Assembly (NCBI RefSeq): GCF_040546025.1
Contig: NZ_JBEPNA010000003.1
Location: 124,001 to 188,000, forward strand
Reading direction: 5' to 3'
Length of the DNA: 64,000 nt
Source: Marisediminicola sp040546025
GTDB taxonomy: Bacteria; Actinomycetota; Actinomycetes; Actinomycetales; Microbacteriaceae
Positions within the stretch are counted from its first letter, which is position 1. The number at the start of each line of letters is the position of its first letter. Below the pieces are notes generated by a model. That model was given only the letters and a program-made list of their open reading frames with translations, was not told the DNA's origin and made no database searches. Positions 16,636 through 25,000 of the stretch are shown here, piece by piece. The position numbers were made by a program, and so were the translations under genes.

Positions 16636-17682
16636 TCACATGCCCAGCCCGACGGTCGCCCACGCCTCGGCCACGGCCACATGCTCGACCGAGTCGGAGT
16701 CGGAGCCGAACCGGGCGGCAGCGGCGCCCGCTGTCGCACGGGCGAACGCGGCAAAGTCGCAGGATGCCGGAATCGTGCCGCCCGAGACCGTGTCGTACCA
16801 GATCTGTCCGGCGGAGCTCCACGCATTGCCGCCGATCGCCGATGCGGCGAGGTAGAACGCGCGATTGGGGATGCCCGAATTCAGGTGCACACCCCCATTG
16901 TCCTCCACCGTGTCGACGTAGTCCTCCATGGCGGCCGGCTGAGGATCCTTGCCGAGAACGTCGTCGTCGTAGGCCGTTCCTGGCGCCTTCATCGAGCGCA
17001 GGCCCACCCCCTCGACCCGATCGGTGAACAGCCCGGTGCCGATGATCCAGCTGGCGTCCTCCGAGGTGTGGCCGAGCACCCGCTGCTCGACCAGTGCTCC
17101 GAACACGTCGGAGATCGACTCGTTGAGCGCTCCCGACTGGCCCCGGTAGATCAGGTTCGCGGTGTACTGGGTGACACCGTGCGCGAGCTCGTGCCCGATC
17201 ACGCTGAGCGCGGCGGTGAACCGGCCGAAGACCATTCCGTCGCCGTCGCCGAACACCATGCGTTCGCCATCCCAGAAGGCGTTCTCGTAGTCGCGTCCGA
17301 AGTGCACCGTGCCGAGCAGGGGCAGGTTGTCGTCGTCGATGGATGCGCGGCCGTAGACCTCGCGGAAGAGTGCGTGCGTGTGACCGAACCCGTCGTAGGC
17401 CTCCGTGACCGCGATGTCGGGTCCTGGCTCGTCGCCCTCCGACCGCACGAGGGTGCCCGGCAGGTTCTCGGTCCGCTCGGCGTCGAAGATGGAGCGCGCG
17501 GAAGGTCCGAGCCGGCGCGCGCCCCGCTGCGCCCCGTGCTCGCCCGCGACGGCCCGGTGGCGACGGATCGACTCGTCCATCGCGAGGGACTCCCGAGCGG
17601 CCTGCGCGACGTGCGCCATCTCCGGGTCGTCGAGCGTGGTGAGTCGCCTGAGCAGATACGGGGGAACGATCGTGTGCCTCAT
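16636..17682 (-). CDS. Protealysin-like M4 metalloprotease
   Basis: Thermolysin-family zinc protease of 348 aa. The short protealysin-type propeptide begins MRHTIVPPYLLRRL with the PPYLL (PPL) motif at residues 7-11, and there is no signal peptide. Zinc ligands are in HELAHGVTQ (near residue 160) and the downstream Glu of NESISDVFG. The active-site His lies in the C-terminal GHHTY-equivalent region (NSGIPNRAFYL and IWYDT motifs precede it). The start is taken at this ATG because the upstream extension is out of family. Cotranscribed with the emfourin inhibitor downstream. In the family these enzymes are cytoplasmic or leave by unconventional routes and can cleave actin and OmpX. Confidence 0.92.
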   Translation of the reverse strand: MRHTIVPPYLLRRLTTLDDPEMAHVAQAARESLAMDESIRRHRAVAGEHGAQRGARRLGPSARSIFDAERTENLPGTLVRSEGDEPGPDIAVTEAYDGFGHTHALFREVYGRASIDDDNLPLLGTVHFGRDYENAFWDGERMVFGDGDGMVFGRFTAALSVIGHELAHGVTQYTANLIYRGQSGALNESISDVFGALVEQRVLGHTSEDASWIIGTGLFTDRVEGVGLRSMKAPGTAYDDDVLGKDPQPAAMEDYVDTVEDNGGVHLNSGIPNRAFYLAASAIGGNAWSSAGQIWYDTVSGGTIPASCDFAAFARATAGAAAARFGSDSDSVEHVAVAEAWATVGLGM

Positions 17683-17792
17683 TGCTCGATCGTGCCACGA
17701 GCCCCCGACAGCCGGTATCGCGACGCGATGGTCCCCGCCCGGACGTGGTGCGAGACTTGGGTTATCCACTCTCGACGATGCACGCTGGAAGG

Positions 17793-19244
17793 ATGCACAC
17801 CATCGATGTGATCGTCGTAGGGTCAGGGCCGAACGGGATGGCCGCCGCCGTGACGATGGCGAGGGCGGGGCTGTCGGTGCGCGTGTACGAACGCAACCCC
17901 ACGATCGGCGGCGGCGCCCGCACCGTCGAGTCGACCCTCCCCGGATTTCTGCACGACGTCTGCTCGGCGGTCCACCCGATGGCGCTCGCGTCCGGCTTCT
18001 TCCAGAAGTTCCAGCTGGACCGGCGCATCACGCTCCTCCTGCCCGAGATCTCCTACGCGCATCCGCTCGACAACGGCAGGGCGGGGGTCGCGTGGCGCGA
18101 CCTCGACCGCACCGCGGAGGGCCTCGGCCCTGACGGCCGCGCGTGGAAGCGGCTATTCGGCCCCCTCGTCGACCATGCGGCGGAGGTCGCCCAGTTCACC
18201 GGGTCGAACATGCTGCAGCTTCCCCGGCATCCGCTCACCGCGCTCCGCCTTGCCGCCCGCATCCTGGAGCAGGGTAGCCCGGCGTGGAACGCGCGCTTCG
18301 TTGAGGACGAGGCCCCCGCGATGCTCACGGGGGTCAACGCCCACTCGATCCGCCGGATGCCGAGCCTCGAGACCGCTGCAGTCGGGCTCGTTCTCGCCAC
18401 CCACGCGCACGCGAAGGGCTGGCCGATCCCCGTCGGCGGGAGCCAGGCGATCATCGACGCGATGGCCGCGGACCTCATCGCCCACGGGGGCGAAATCGTC
18501 ACAGACACCGAGGTCACCTCCCTCGCCGAGCTGCCATCGGCCAGAGCCGTGATCCTTGATGTGAGCGCTCGCTCGCTCGCCTCCATCGCCGGCGACGCCC
18601 TTCCCCCGCGCTATGCCAGAGCGCTGCGACGCTTCCGCTACGGCAATGCGGCCGCGAAGGTCGACTTCGCCCTCTCCGCACCGGTGCCGTGGGCGAACGA
18701 GCAGGTTCGCGCCGCCGGCACTGTGCATCTGGGAGGCTCCCGTGCGGAGCTGGCCGCATCGGAGGCGGAGGTCGCCGCTGGCCGGCATCCGCGAAGCCCC
18801 TACGTGCTCGCGTCGCAACCCACCCTGCTCGACCGGTCGAGGGCGCCCCTCGGGTTCCAGACGCTCTGGGCGTACACGCACGTGCCCGCGGGGTCCACGG
18901 CCGACCCCACCGAGGCCGTCACCGCGCAGATCGAGCGGTACGCGCCCGGATTCCGCGATGTGATCCTCGCGTCGTCGAGCCAGAACGCGGTCGAGATGGA
19001 GCGCTACAACCCGAACTACGTCGGCGGCGACATCGCCGCTGGAGCGCCGAGCCTCTGGCAGCTCGTCGCCCGACCGGTGCTGTCGGCCGACCCGTGGCGT
19101 ACGCCCGCACCGGGCCTCTACCTCTGTTCGTCGTCGACCCCGCCGGGCCCCGGCGTGCACGGGCTGCCCGGCTATTACGCCGCCCGCAGCGCCCTCGCCG
19201 CGGAGTTCGGCATCACGACTCCTCCCCGCCTCGGGGTGGCCTGA
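17793..19244 (+). CDS. FAD-dependent phytoene-desaturase-like oxidoreductase
   Basis: 483-aa flavoprotein with an N-terminal Rossmann fold (DVIVVGSGPNGMAAAVTMARAG, residues 5-25) and the GGGARTVES motif. The C-terminal amine-oxidase/carotenoid-desaturase motif is GPGVHGLPGYYAARSAL. The substrate is not evident: no carotenoid genes are near, and this subgroup (NAD(P)/FAD-dependent oxidoreductase near phytoene dehydrogenase) is poorly characterised. The start at 17793 is preceded by GGAAGG; an in-frame ATG 15 nt upstream is possible. One nucleotide separates its stop from the next gene, so they are coupled. Confidence 0.83.
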   Translation: MHTIDVIVVGSGPNGMAAAVTMARAGLSVRVYERNPTIGGGARTVESTLPGFLHDVCSAVHPMALASGFFQKFQLDRRITLLLPEISYAHPLDNGRAGVAWRDLDRTAEGLGPDGRAWKRLFGPLVDHAAEVAQFTGSNMLQLPRHPLTALRLAARILEQGSPAWNARFVEDEAPAMLTGVNAHSIRRMPSLETAAVGLVLATHAHAKGWPIPVGGSQAIIDAMAADLIAHGGEIVTDTEVTSLAELPSARAVILDVSARSLASIAGDALPPRYARALRRFRYGNAAAKVDFALSAPVPWANEQVRAAGTVHLGGSRAELAASEAEVAAGRHPRSPYVLASQPTLLDRSRAPLGFQTLWAYTHVPAGSTADPTEAVTAQIERYAPGFRDVILASSSQNAVEMERYNPNYVGGDIAAGAPSLWQLVARPVLSADPWRTPAPGLYLCSSSTPPGPGVHGLPGYYAARSALAAEFGITTPPRLGVA

Positions 19245-19245
19245 C

Positions 19246-19686
19246 ATGGCCGCCACCACCCGAGTGCTGCGCTGCACACCGGAGGCCGTGTTCCGGGTGC
19301 TTGCCGACGGGTGGCTCTATCCCGCCTGGGTGGTCGGCGCCTCGCGCATCCGCGCCGTGGATGAGGGGTGGCCCGCCCCCGGGTGTCGAATCGCGCATTC
19401 GTTCGGCGTGTGGCCGGCCATCATCGACGACACGACGAGCATGACCGAATGGGACCCGCCCCGGCACGCGCGAATGCGGGCACGGGGGTGGCCGATCGGT
19501 GAGGCCTCCGTCGTGATCGATGTGAAGCCCCGCGGGAGTGGCTGCGTCGTCAGGATCGTCGAGGATGCCTCCGATGGCCCGGGGCGCCTGTTACCGAAGC
19601 TGGTGCGCGACATGCTGATCCACGGCCGCAACATCGAGACGCTGCGCCGGCTCGCCTACCTCTCGGAGGGTGGGGCCGGGCGCTAG
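19246..19686 (+). CDS. SRPBCC-fold (START/Bet v1-like) protein
   Basis: 146-aa protein of the SRPBCC/polyketide cyclase-like group. The opening strand and helix (TRVLRCTPEAVFRVLADGWLYPAWVVGASRIRAVD) and the later RMRARGWPIGEASVVIDVKPRGSGCVVRIVED strands form the usual helix-grip fold with a hydrophobic cavity. It follows the flavin oxidoreductase by one nucleotide, so it may bind or carry that enzyme's lipid-like substrate. Exact ligand unknown. Confidence 0.75.
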   Translation: MAATTRVLRCTPEAVFRVLADGWLYPAWVVGASRIRAVDEGWPAPGCRIAHSFGVWPAIIDDTTSMTEWDPPRHARMRARGWPIGEASVVIDVKPRGSGCVVRIVEDASDGPGRLLPKLVRDMLIHGRNIETLRRLAYLSEGGAGR

Positions 19687-20412
19687 TCAGATCAGGTCGC
19701 GCAGAAGCCTCTCGGGGCTCACGCCGCGGGCCGCGGCCCGCTCCAGCAGCCGAGCGTGCTCCTGCGGGCTGAGGAGCACCGTCAGCGCCGTTTCCGGGTC
19801 GGGTTCGGCCTCGAAGGAAAAGAGCTGCGGATGCGTGCTCGGCAATGACGCGACGTTGTTCGCGACATCCGCGGCGATGTCGGCAGCGACTTCGGCCGTG
19901 ATCGCGGCACCGACGAGTCCCTCATGGAGGGGATCGCGCGACGGATCCCCTTCACGGACCCAGCCGGGCCCCGACGGAATTCGCGCCCCACGCTGGAACG
20001 CCTCGGCGACGGCCCGCGCCCGGGAGTCGGCCGCCTCGTTGAGCGGATGATTCGCGTGGCCCTTGACCCACTCGAACCGGTACCTGCGCCCCGCGATCGC
20101 CTCATCGATCTCCATGAGCAGCTCGAGGTTGAGGACGGGCTTGCCGTCGCCCTTGCGCCAGCCCTTCGCCTTCCACCCGCGCATCCACTTCGTCACCGAG
20201 TTGATCACGTATTGGCTGTCGCACAGCACGAGGAGCTCGTCGTCGAGGTGTGCCGTCGCCCGGAACAGCTCGAGCACCGCCTTGAGCTCGCCCTGGTTGT
20301 TGGTCGCGTGCGGCCAGCCGCCGGCACCCCAGCACGACTCGTCGACGTACCAGGACCAGCCGGCCGGACCGGGATTGCCGAGGGCGGAGCCGTCGGCGGC
20401 AGCGGTGATCAC
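19687..20412 (-). CDS. rnhA: RNase HI-family protein with C-terminal extension
   Basis: Ribonuclease H degrading RNA in RNA:DNA hybrids. The catalytic carboxylates are in AAADGSALGNPGPAGW (first Asp), NNQGELKAVL (Glu), LCDSQYVINS (Asp) and NEAADSRARA (last Asp), with WVKGHANHPLNE before it. The catalytic domain takes ~145 residues. The remaining ~95 form an acidic/Ala-rich linker and a C-terminal helical piece (LLSPQEHARLLERAAARGVSPERLLRDLI) resembling a small DNA-binding or dimerisation helix pair. It starts at GTG with GAGAGG ~8 nt upstream; longer readings into the flank are spurious. Convergent with the SRPBCC gene. Confidence 0.88.
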   Translation of the reverse strand: MITAAADGSALGNPGPAGWSWYVDESCWGAGGWPHATNNQGELKAVLELFRATAHLDDELLVLCDSQYVINSVTKWMRGWKAKGWRKGDGKPVLNLELLMEIDEAIAGRRYRFEWVKGHANHPLNEAADSRARAVAEAFQRGARIPSGPGWVREGDPSRDPLHEGLVGAAITAEVAADIAADVANNVASLPSTHPQLFSFEAEPDPETALTVLLSPQEHARLLERAAARGVSPERLLRDLI

Positions 20413-20476
20413 GAATATAGCCTCTCGAAGACGGGACCGAACAAGTGTCCCATTCGGGCGGGGATAAGCTCGACGG

Positions 20477-20662
20477 ATGAACAAAACCACCGTCATCACG
20501 GTCATCGGCGTCATTGTCTCGATCGTCATCGCGTGGTGGCTCGTCGGATTCGTATTCAGCGCGCTCGCGCTCCTGATCAGGGTCATCGTGGTCCTGATCG
20601 TCGCCGGACTGGTCTTCGTCGGCCTCCGTTCGCTGCTGACCCGGTCCAGCCCGCGCGGATGA
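20477..20662 (+). CDS. Small two-helix membrane protein
   Basis: 61-aa hydrophobic protein with two predicted membrane helices (residues ~5-28 and ~30-52) and a short basic tail (RSLLTRSSPRG). TAAGCT lies 6 nt before the ATG with no Shine-Dalgarno, so the transcript is probably leaderless. No family recognised. Confidence 0.6.
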   Translation: MNKTTVITVIGVIVSIVIAWWLVGFVFSALALLIRVIVVLIVAGLVFVGLRSLLTRSSPRG

Positions 20663-20709
20663 CGGGCAGCCGTGCCTACCATGGGTAACGCGCTCGAAGG
20701 GAGCAGGCC

Positions 20710-21807
20710 GTGATGCAGTTCGGAATCTTCACCGTCGGGGACGTCACGCCCGACCCCACCACCGGCCGGGTCCCGAGCGAGAATGATCGCATCAAGGCGA
20801 TTCTGGCAATCGCACGGAAGGCCGAGGAGGTCGGCCTCGATGTCTTCGCTCTCGGCGAGCACCACAATCCGCCATTCATCCCCTCGTCGCCGACGACGAT
20901 CCTGGGCTACATCGCCGCGACGACCGAGTCGATCATCCTGTCGACGGCGACGACCCTCATCACGACCAACGACCCGGTGAAGCTCGCCGAGGACTACGCG
21001 ATGCTGCAGCACGTCTCCGGCGGTCGAGTCGACCTGATGATGGGGCGGGGCAACACGGCACCGGTCTACCCGTGGTTCGGCAAGGACATCCGCGAGGGAA
21101 TCGCGCTCGCCGTCGAGAACTACGCCCTGCTCCACCGACTGTGGCGCGACGACGTCGTCGACTGGGAGGGCCGGTTCCGAAGCCCGCTGAAGGGTTTCCA
21201 GTCCACACCCCGGCCGCTCGACGGCATTCCCCCGTTCGTCTGGCACGGGTCGATCCGCAGCCCAGAGATCGCCGAGCAGGCCGCCTACTACGGCGACGGA
21301 TTCTTCGCCAACAACATCTTCTGGCCCAAAGAGCACTACATGAAGCTCATCGGCCTGTACCGGGAGCGCTACGAGCACTACGGCCACGGCCGGGCGGAGC
21401 AGGCGATCGTCGGCCTCGGCGGACAGGTGTTCATGAACGCGGTCTCGCAGGATGCGGTGGCACAGTTCAGACCGTACTTCGACAACGCGCCCGTCTACGG
21501 GCATGGGCCGACACTCGAGGAGTTCACCGAGTCCACCCCGCTCACGGTCGGCAGCCCGCAGCAGGTCATCGACCGGTATGCGGGCATGCGCGACCACTTC
21601 GGCGACTACCAGAGGCAGCTGTTCCTCGTCGACCACGCCGGGCTTCCCCTCGGCGTCGTGCTCGACCAGCTCGAGATCCTCGGCTCCGAAGTCGTGCCGG
21701 TGCTGCGGGCCGAACTCGCAAAGAACCGGCCAGCCGACGTTCCGGATGCGCCCACCCACGCCTCGATGCTCGCCGCTCGCGGGATGCGCGAGAGCCTCAG
21801 AACTTAG
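20710..21807 (+). CDS. LLM-class flavin-dependent oxidoreductase
   Basis: 365-aa luciferase-like monooxygenase, a TIM-barrel using reduced FMN. Motifs are FALGEHHNPPFIPSSP near residue 55, SGGRVDLMMGRGNTAPVYPWFG near residue 105 and PPFVWHGSIRSPEIAEQAAYYGDGFFANNI. These match the group of LLM enzymes of unknown substrate common in actinobacteria (limonene/alkanesulfonate monooxygenase-like). It starts at GTG or the adjacent ATG, with GGGAGCAGG just upstream. Convergent with the short-chain dehydrogenase downstream. Confidence 0.85.
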   Translation: MMQFGIFTVGDVTPDPTTGRVPSENDRIKAILAIARKAEEVGLDVFALGEHHNPPFIPSSPTTILGYIAATTESIILSTATTLITTNDPVKLAEDYAMLQHVSGGRVDLMMGRGNTAPVYPWFGKDIREGIALAVENYALLHRLWRDDVVDWEGRFRSPLKGFQSTPRPLDGIPPFVWHGSIRSPEIAEQAAYYGDGFFANNIFWPKEHYMKLIGLYRERYEHYGHGRAEQAIVGLGGQVFMNAVSQDAVAQFRPYFDNAPVYGHGPTLEEFTESTPLTVGSPQQVIDRYAGMRDHFGDYQRQLFLVDHAGLPLGVVLDQLEILGSEVVPVLRAELAKNRPADVPDAPTHASMLAARGMRESLRT

Positions 21808-21872
21808 ACGGCTCTCCCCGTGCTGGGCGAGGTCCCGGCGTCGCCGGAGGGGACTGGCCGGGGTGCGCGTCT

Positions 21873-22685
21873 CTACGCGCCAGTGGCGGGCCGTCGGGTC
21901 AGTGTCCCCGCCGCGACGAGTCGCGCGGGCAGCACCCGCGACAGGGCCACGATGAGCTTGTACCGGACGGTCGGCACTGTCACCGCCCTGCCCCTCGCGA
22001 CGTCACGCAGGGCGATCCTGACCACCCGCTCGGGCGAGAGCCAGAGCACCGCGGGAATCGTGTCCGTCTGCACATCCATCCGCTCGTGGAACTCGGTGCG
22101 CACGAATCCGGGAGCAACCGCGGTCACGGTGATGCCGCGCGGGCGGTAGTGGATGTTCGCCCAGCGGCTGAAGCTGATCAGCCAGGCCTTCGCGGCACCG
22201 TAACTGCCGCGCGGGGTGAAGCCTGCGACGCTCGCGATATTGATGATTGTGCCGGAGGAGCGCGGCAGCATCTGCTGGAGTGCCGCGTGCATCAGGCGAA
22301 GGGGCACCGCCACGAGAAGATCATGGTGCCCGGCCTCGGCCTCGGCCGTGTTCTCGTCGAACGGGAGCAGCAGCCCGAATCCGGCGTTGTTGACGAGCAC
22401 GTCGACGGGGGAGTCGGATGCGCGCACCCGCGCCTCGACCGCGGCGAGGCCGTCGACGGTCATCAGGTCGGCGGAGAGCACGGCGACCCGCACGCCGTGA
22501 TCGGCCGTGAGGGTCGCCGCGACCCGTTCCAGACGCTCGGTCGTTCGCGCCACGAGAACGAGGTCGTGTCGGCTGGCGGCAAGCTGACGGGCGAATTCCG
22601 CCCCGATCCCCGCCGTTGCCCCCGTGACCAGGGCGATGGGTCTGGATGCTCGCGCCGGCTCGGCGGCCTCCGGCGTCCCGCCCAC
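21873..22685 (-). CDS. Short-chain dehydrogenase/reductase
   Basis: SDR-family oxidoreductase of ~270 aa. The cofactor motif is VTGATAGIGAEFARQL, followed by NNAGFG, and the catalytic Ser-Tyr-Lys sits in NIASVAGF and SYGAAKAW. The C-terminal membrane-prone tail (YKLIVALSRVLPARLV) is as in DltE/retinol-dehydrogenase-like SDRs. The start is uncertain: GTG at 22685, or GTG at 22706, which would overlap the upstream gene by 13 nt. Cotranscribed with that unknown gene. Substrate not predictable. Confidence 0.83.
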   Translation of the reverse strand: MGGTPEAAEPARASRPIALVTGATAGIGAEFARQLAASRHDLVLVARTTERLERVAATLTADHGVRVAVLSADLMTVDGLAAVEARVRASDSPVDVLVNNAGFGLLLPFDENTAEAEAGHHDLLVAVPLRLMHAALQQMLPRSSGTIINIASVAGFTPRGSYGAAKAWLISFSRWANIHYRPRGITVTAVAPGFVRTEFHERMDVQTDTIPAVLWLSPERVVRIALRDVARGRAVTVPTVRYKLIVALSRVLPARLVAAGTLTRRPATGA

Positions 22686-22693
22686 CGGCCCGG

Positions 22694-23266
22694 CTAGCGA
22701 GCCCACTGCCAGATCACGTGCGGCGGAATCGCGCGCTGCGCCGCGCTGTGCTCGATCTGGCCGGCCTCGTCCTTCTGCTGTGCCACGAGCACGAGCTGGT
22801 TGTTGTGCTCCCAGACGAAGTCGGAGTGCCGCCGAGGTGTCGTCTTCATCACGACGTCGATGCCGAAGAAACCGTTGTCGTTCGGCTGGGCCGCCGGGAG
22901 CGCGATCGACGCGCCGGGAAATCCAAAGGCATTGTTCCACGTGAGCGAGACCGGGCGATCGCTCGCCCACCCTGTTCCGAGAATCGAGACGCGCGACCAG
23001 ACCTCTTGCGGCGGCTCGGTGTCGGGCGAGGGCTCGACCGACAGCATGATGCGCGTGACGGCGAGGGTCGTCGGCCAGGTGAAGTCCGTGTCGAGCCAGA
23101 TCCGCTCGACGGTACTCATCATCTCGTCGGGAAGCTGGCCCCCGCCGAAGTTGAGGTTCGTGGCCACCAGCTCCGCCGTGACCTCGAATGGCTCCGAGCT
23201 GATCCCGAGGTCATGCTCCGGGACGGAGAGGGTGGCGGCGGCCTGGACGTTGTCGCTGTGGTTCAC
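22694..23266 (-). CDS. Unknown 190-aa protein, probably beta-rich
   Basis: No family recognised. The 190-residue sequence has no signal peptide or membrane helix. It is rich in alternating polar/hydrophobic strands (FEVTAELVATNLNF, RIWLDTDFTWPTTLAVTRIMLSVEP, PVSLTWNNAFGFPG, FFGIDVVMKTTP, FVWEHNNQLVLVAQQKD) and ends in IWQWAR. This strand pattern suggests an all-beta sandwich. It precedes the SDR gene closely, so the two probably share a transcript. Codon use matches its neighbours, so it is not obviously foreign. Confidence 0.6.
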   Translation of the reverse strand: MNHSDNVQAAATLSVPEHDLGISSEPFEVTAELVATNLNFGGGQLPDEMMSTVERIWLDTDFTWPTTLAVTRIMLSVEPSPDTEPPQEVWSRVSILGTGWASDRPVSLTWNNAFGFPGASIALPAAQPNDNGFFGIDVVMKTTPRRHSDFVWEHNNQLVLVAQQKDEAGQIEHSAAQRAIPPHVIWQWAR

Positions 23267-23415
23267 GTCGGTGACTCCTGGGAAGCGGGGGCGGGGCGGG
23301 GGCGCGGAGGCCGCCGGTCACGACGGACTGCCGTTCTCGCCAGTTAACACCTCCGAGTCGAGAATTGTCGAGCCTGCCTCCGCTCGTCGTCAATCTCGCG
23401 TGCACACGCGCCCGG

Positions 23416-24597
23416 CTACCCGGTCGTGCAGGCTCCGGACGAGACGGCGCTCTCCAGCGAGGCGGCGAGCACGGCCACCGGCTCGACCTCCTCCATCGCC
23501 AGCGCGTAGCCGATGTTCTCGGTCGTGGCCGACTTGGCGAAGATCACCCCGGCCAGAACTCCCGACTCGCTCAGCAGCGGGCCCCCCGATTCGCCCTCCT
23601 GCACGTCGGAAGCGAGGGTGTACACCTGCCTCGGCGTCGGGTTGTTCCCGTAGATGTCGGCGACGTTGACCGGCCCGACCGAGATCACCTCGGCGGCGTC
23701 CGAGTCGAACGGCCCGCCGAACGGATGACCGCTCGAGACCGCCGCGCTCCCCACGGCGAGGTCCGAGCCGCGCTCGAGCGGGGCGGCCGAGAGTGCGTCG
23801 ACCGCGATCACGGCCAGGTCGTCGACCGGGTCGAAGTAGACCACGCGACCCGGCAGGGCGCCGAGCCCCGGCGCCTCGACGACGGGTTCGGTGACGCCGG
23901 CGACGACGTGCGCGTTGGTCACGACCCGTCCCGGTGCGACGACGAACCCGCTCCCTGACTGGTTCTGCCCGCACGAGTAGGCGTTGCCGGTGATCCGCAC
24001 CACCGAGCGAGCCGCTTCCGTGAGCTCGGGACTGTCGGTCGTGACGTTCGGGATCTCGGGGCTCGGCCCCTGGAACGCCTCGACGATATTCGGGATGCCC
24101 TCGTCGACCGCGATGGAGCGCACCTCCGCGAGGAATCCGCGCACCTGGACGGGCGTCCACGCGTTGATCGTGCGGATGACCGTCGATGACGCGATCGCCG
24201 TGGTCAGAATCGGCACGCCGAGGGTGCCGATGCTGAAGGCGAGCATCGAGGCGATCAGCGCCGCCGCGACCGTCGTGAGCCCGGCGCCGAGGGCGCGATC
24301 GACGACCCGCAGCTTGATGCGGTCCACCTGGCGCCGCAGGGCGTAGCCGACGGATGCGCCGATCGACAGACCGGTGAGGACGAGGGCGATCGCGGCCGCG
24401 AGGGTCGCCGGCGTGCGCCACTCCGGAGACGGCACCCACGCGCCGACGAGCGGCACGATGAAGAAGGCGGCGATTCCCCCGGCCACCATGCCGACAATTC
24501 CGCTGAGGCTGCGCACGAGGCCCGCGCGGTAGCCGTAGACGAAGAACACAAGCAGAACCAGCACGAGCAGCACGTCGAGAAGGGCCGGTACCGGCAT
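23416..24597 (-). CDS. MarP-like membrane serine protease (CvpA + trypsin domains)
   Basis: 393-aa protein with an N-terminal CvpA/colicin-V-production membrane domain (four helices within residues ~5-165) and an extracytoplasmic chymotrypsin-like domain. The catalytic triad is His in VVTNAHVVAG (~residue 226), Asp in DPVDDLAVIAV (~253) and Ser in GESGGPLLS (~338). A Cys pair (SCGQ and the C-terminal GACTTG) may form the disulfide known from MarP. In mycobacteria MarP is needed for acid and oxidative stress resistance by cleaving the peptidoglycan hydrolase RipA. It is divergent from the glucan operon across a 400-bp gap. Confidence 0.9.
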   Translation of the reverse strand: MPVPALLDVLLVLVLLVFFVYGYRAGLVRSLSGIVGMVAGGIAAFFIVPLVGAWVPSPEWRTPATLAAAIALVLTGLSIGASVGYALRRQVDRIKLRVVDRALGAGLTTVAAALIASMLAFSIGTLGVPILTTAIASSTVIRTINAWTPVQVRGFLAEVRSIAVDEGIPNIVEAFQGPSPEIPNVTTDSPELTEAARSVVRITGNAYSCGQNQSGSGFVVAPGRVVTNAHVVAGVTEPVVEAPGLGALPGRVVYFDPVDDLAVIAVDALSAAPLERGSDLAVGSAAVSSGHPFGGPFDSDAAEVISVGPVNVADIYGNNPTPRQVYTLASDVQEGESGGPLLSESGVLAGVIFAKSATTENIGYALAMEEVEPVAVLAASLESAVSSGACTTG

Positions 24598-25000
24598 GCA
24601 TGGGTCCTTGTCTGATCGGCGGCGCGCCCGGACTCGAACGAACCGTCAGCGCGTTCGAGGTTACGTGCTTCCGCTGGGAAGTGTTCACGAACTCGACATT
24701 TGGGACTTCCCATCATGAGCGACCGTGACATAGGGTGAAAATACACCCGCCGTTGTGAGTTGTCGTTTTTCTGCCTCCTAGTCGGCTGAAAAACCACTCC
24801 GCACCGCCGCCACCGGTCGTTTACCCGACGACCACGTGGCACGCGGATGCCAGCGACGTCGCTGCGATCTGACCGCCGACGACCTGGCTTACACTCCTGC
24901 CGTCTGTTGTCCTGTCGCCCCGTGGCGCTCGCGCGTCCCGAATTCGTCGTTGCTGGCATATTGCCCCGCACGCCCAGCTCTTCACCCCGAAAGAGACGAT
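24598..25000. other. Intergenic region with the putative leader of the glucan operon
   Basis: 403 bp between the divergent MarP-like gene and the GT2 operon. Upstream frames on the plus strand continue into the GT2 gene but lack start signals. A possible A/T-richer promoter area lies around 24720-24780 (GACATAGGGTGAAAATAC, TTTTTCTGCC, GAAAAACC), leaving an untranslated leader of roughly 200 nt. I see no recognised riboswitch. GAAAGAGAC before the ATG at 25001 is the likely ribosome-binding site. Confidence 0.4.

Noticed and set aside
16337..17698. 453-codon minus-strand frame across the M4 protease
   Set aside because: Its N-terminal part is an out-of-frame shadow of the protease; only the last 92 codons form the emfourin gene.
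19687..21759. 690-codon minus-strand frame
   Set aside because: Only the last 241 codons are RNase H; the upstream part is antisense to the flavin oxidoreductase and has no family signal. The GTG at 20412 has a good ribosome-binding site.
21808..21872. GTCCCGGCGTCGCCGGAGGGGAC as a terminator
   Set aside because: The stem is interrupted by unpaired bases on one side and has no T-tract, so the evidence is too weak to list.
24630..24644. GGACTCGAACGAACC, similar to the T-arm of a minus-strand tRNA
   Set aside because: The spacing inside the arm is wrong and no acceptor stem, D-arm or anticodon arm can be formed around it.
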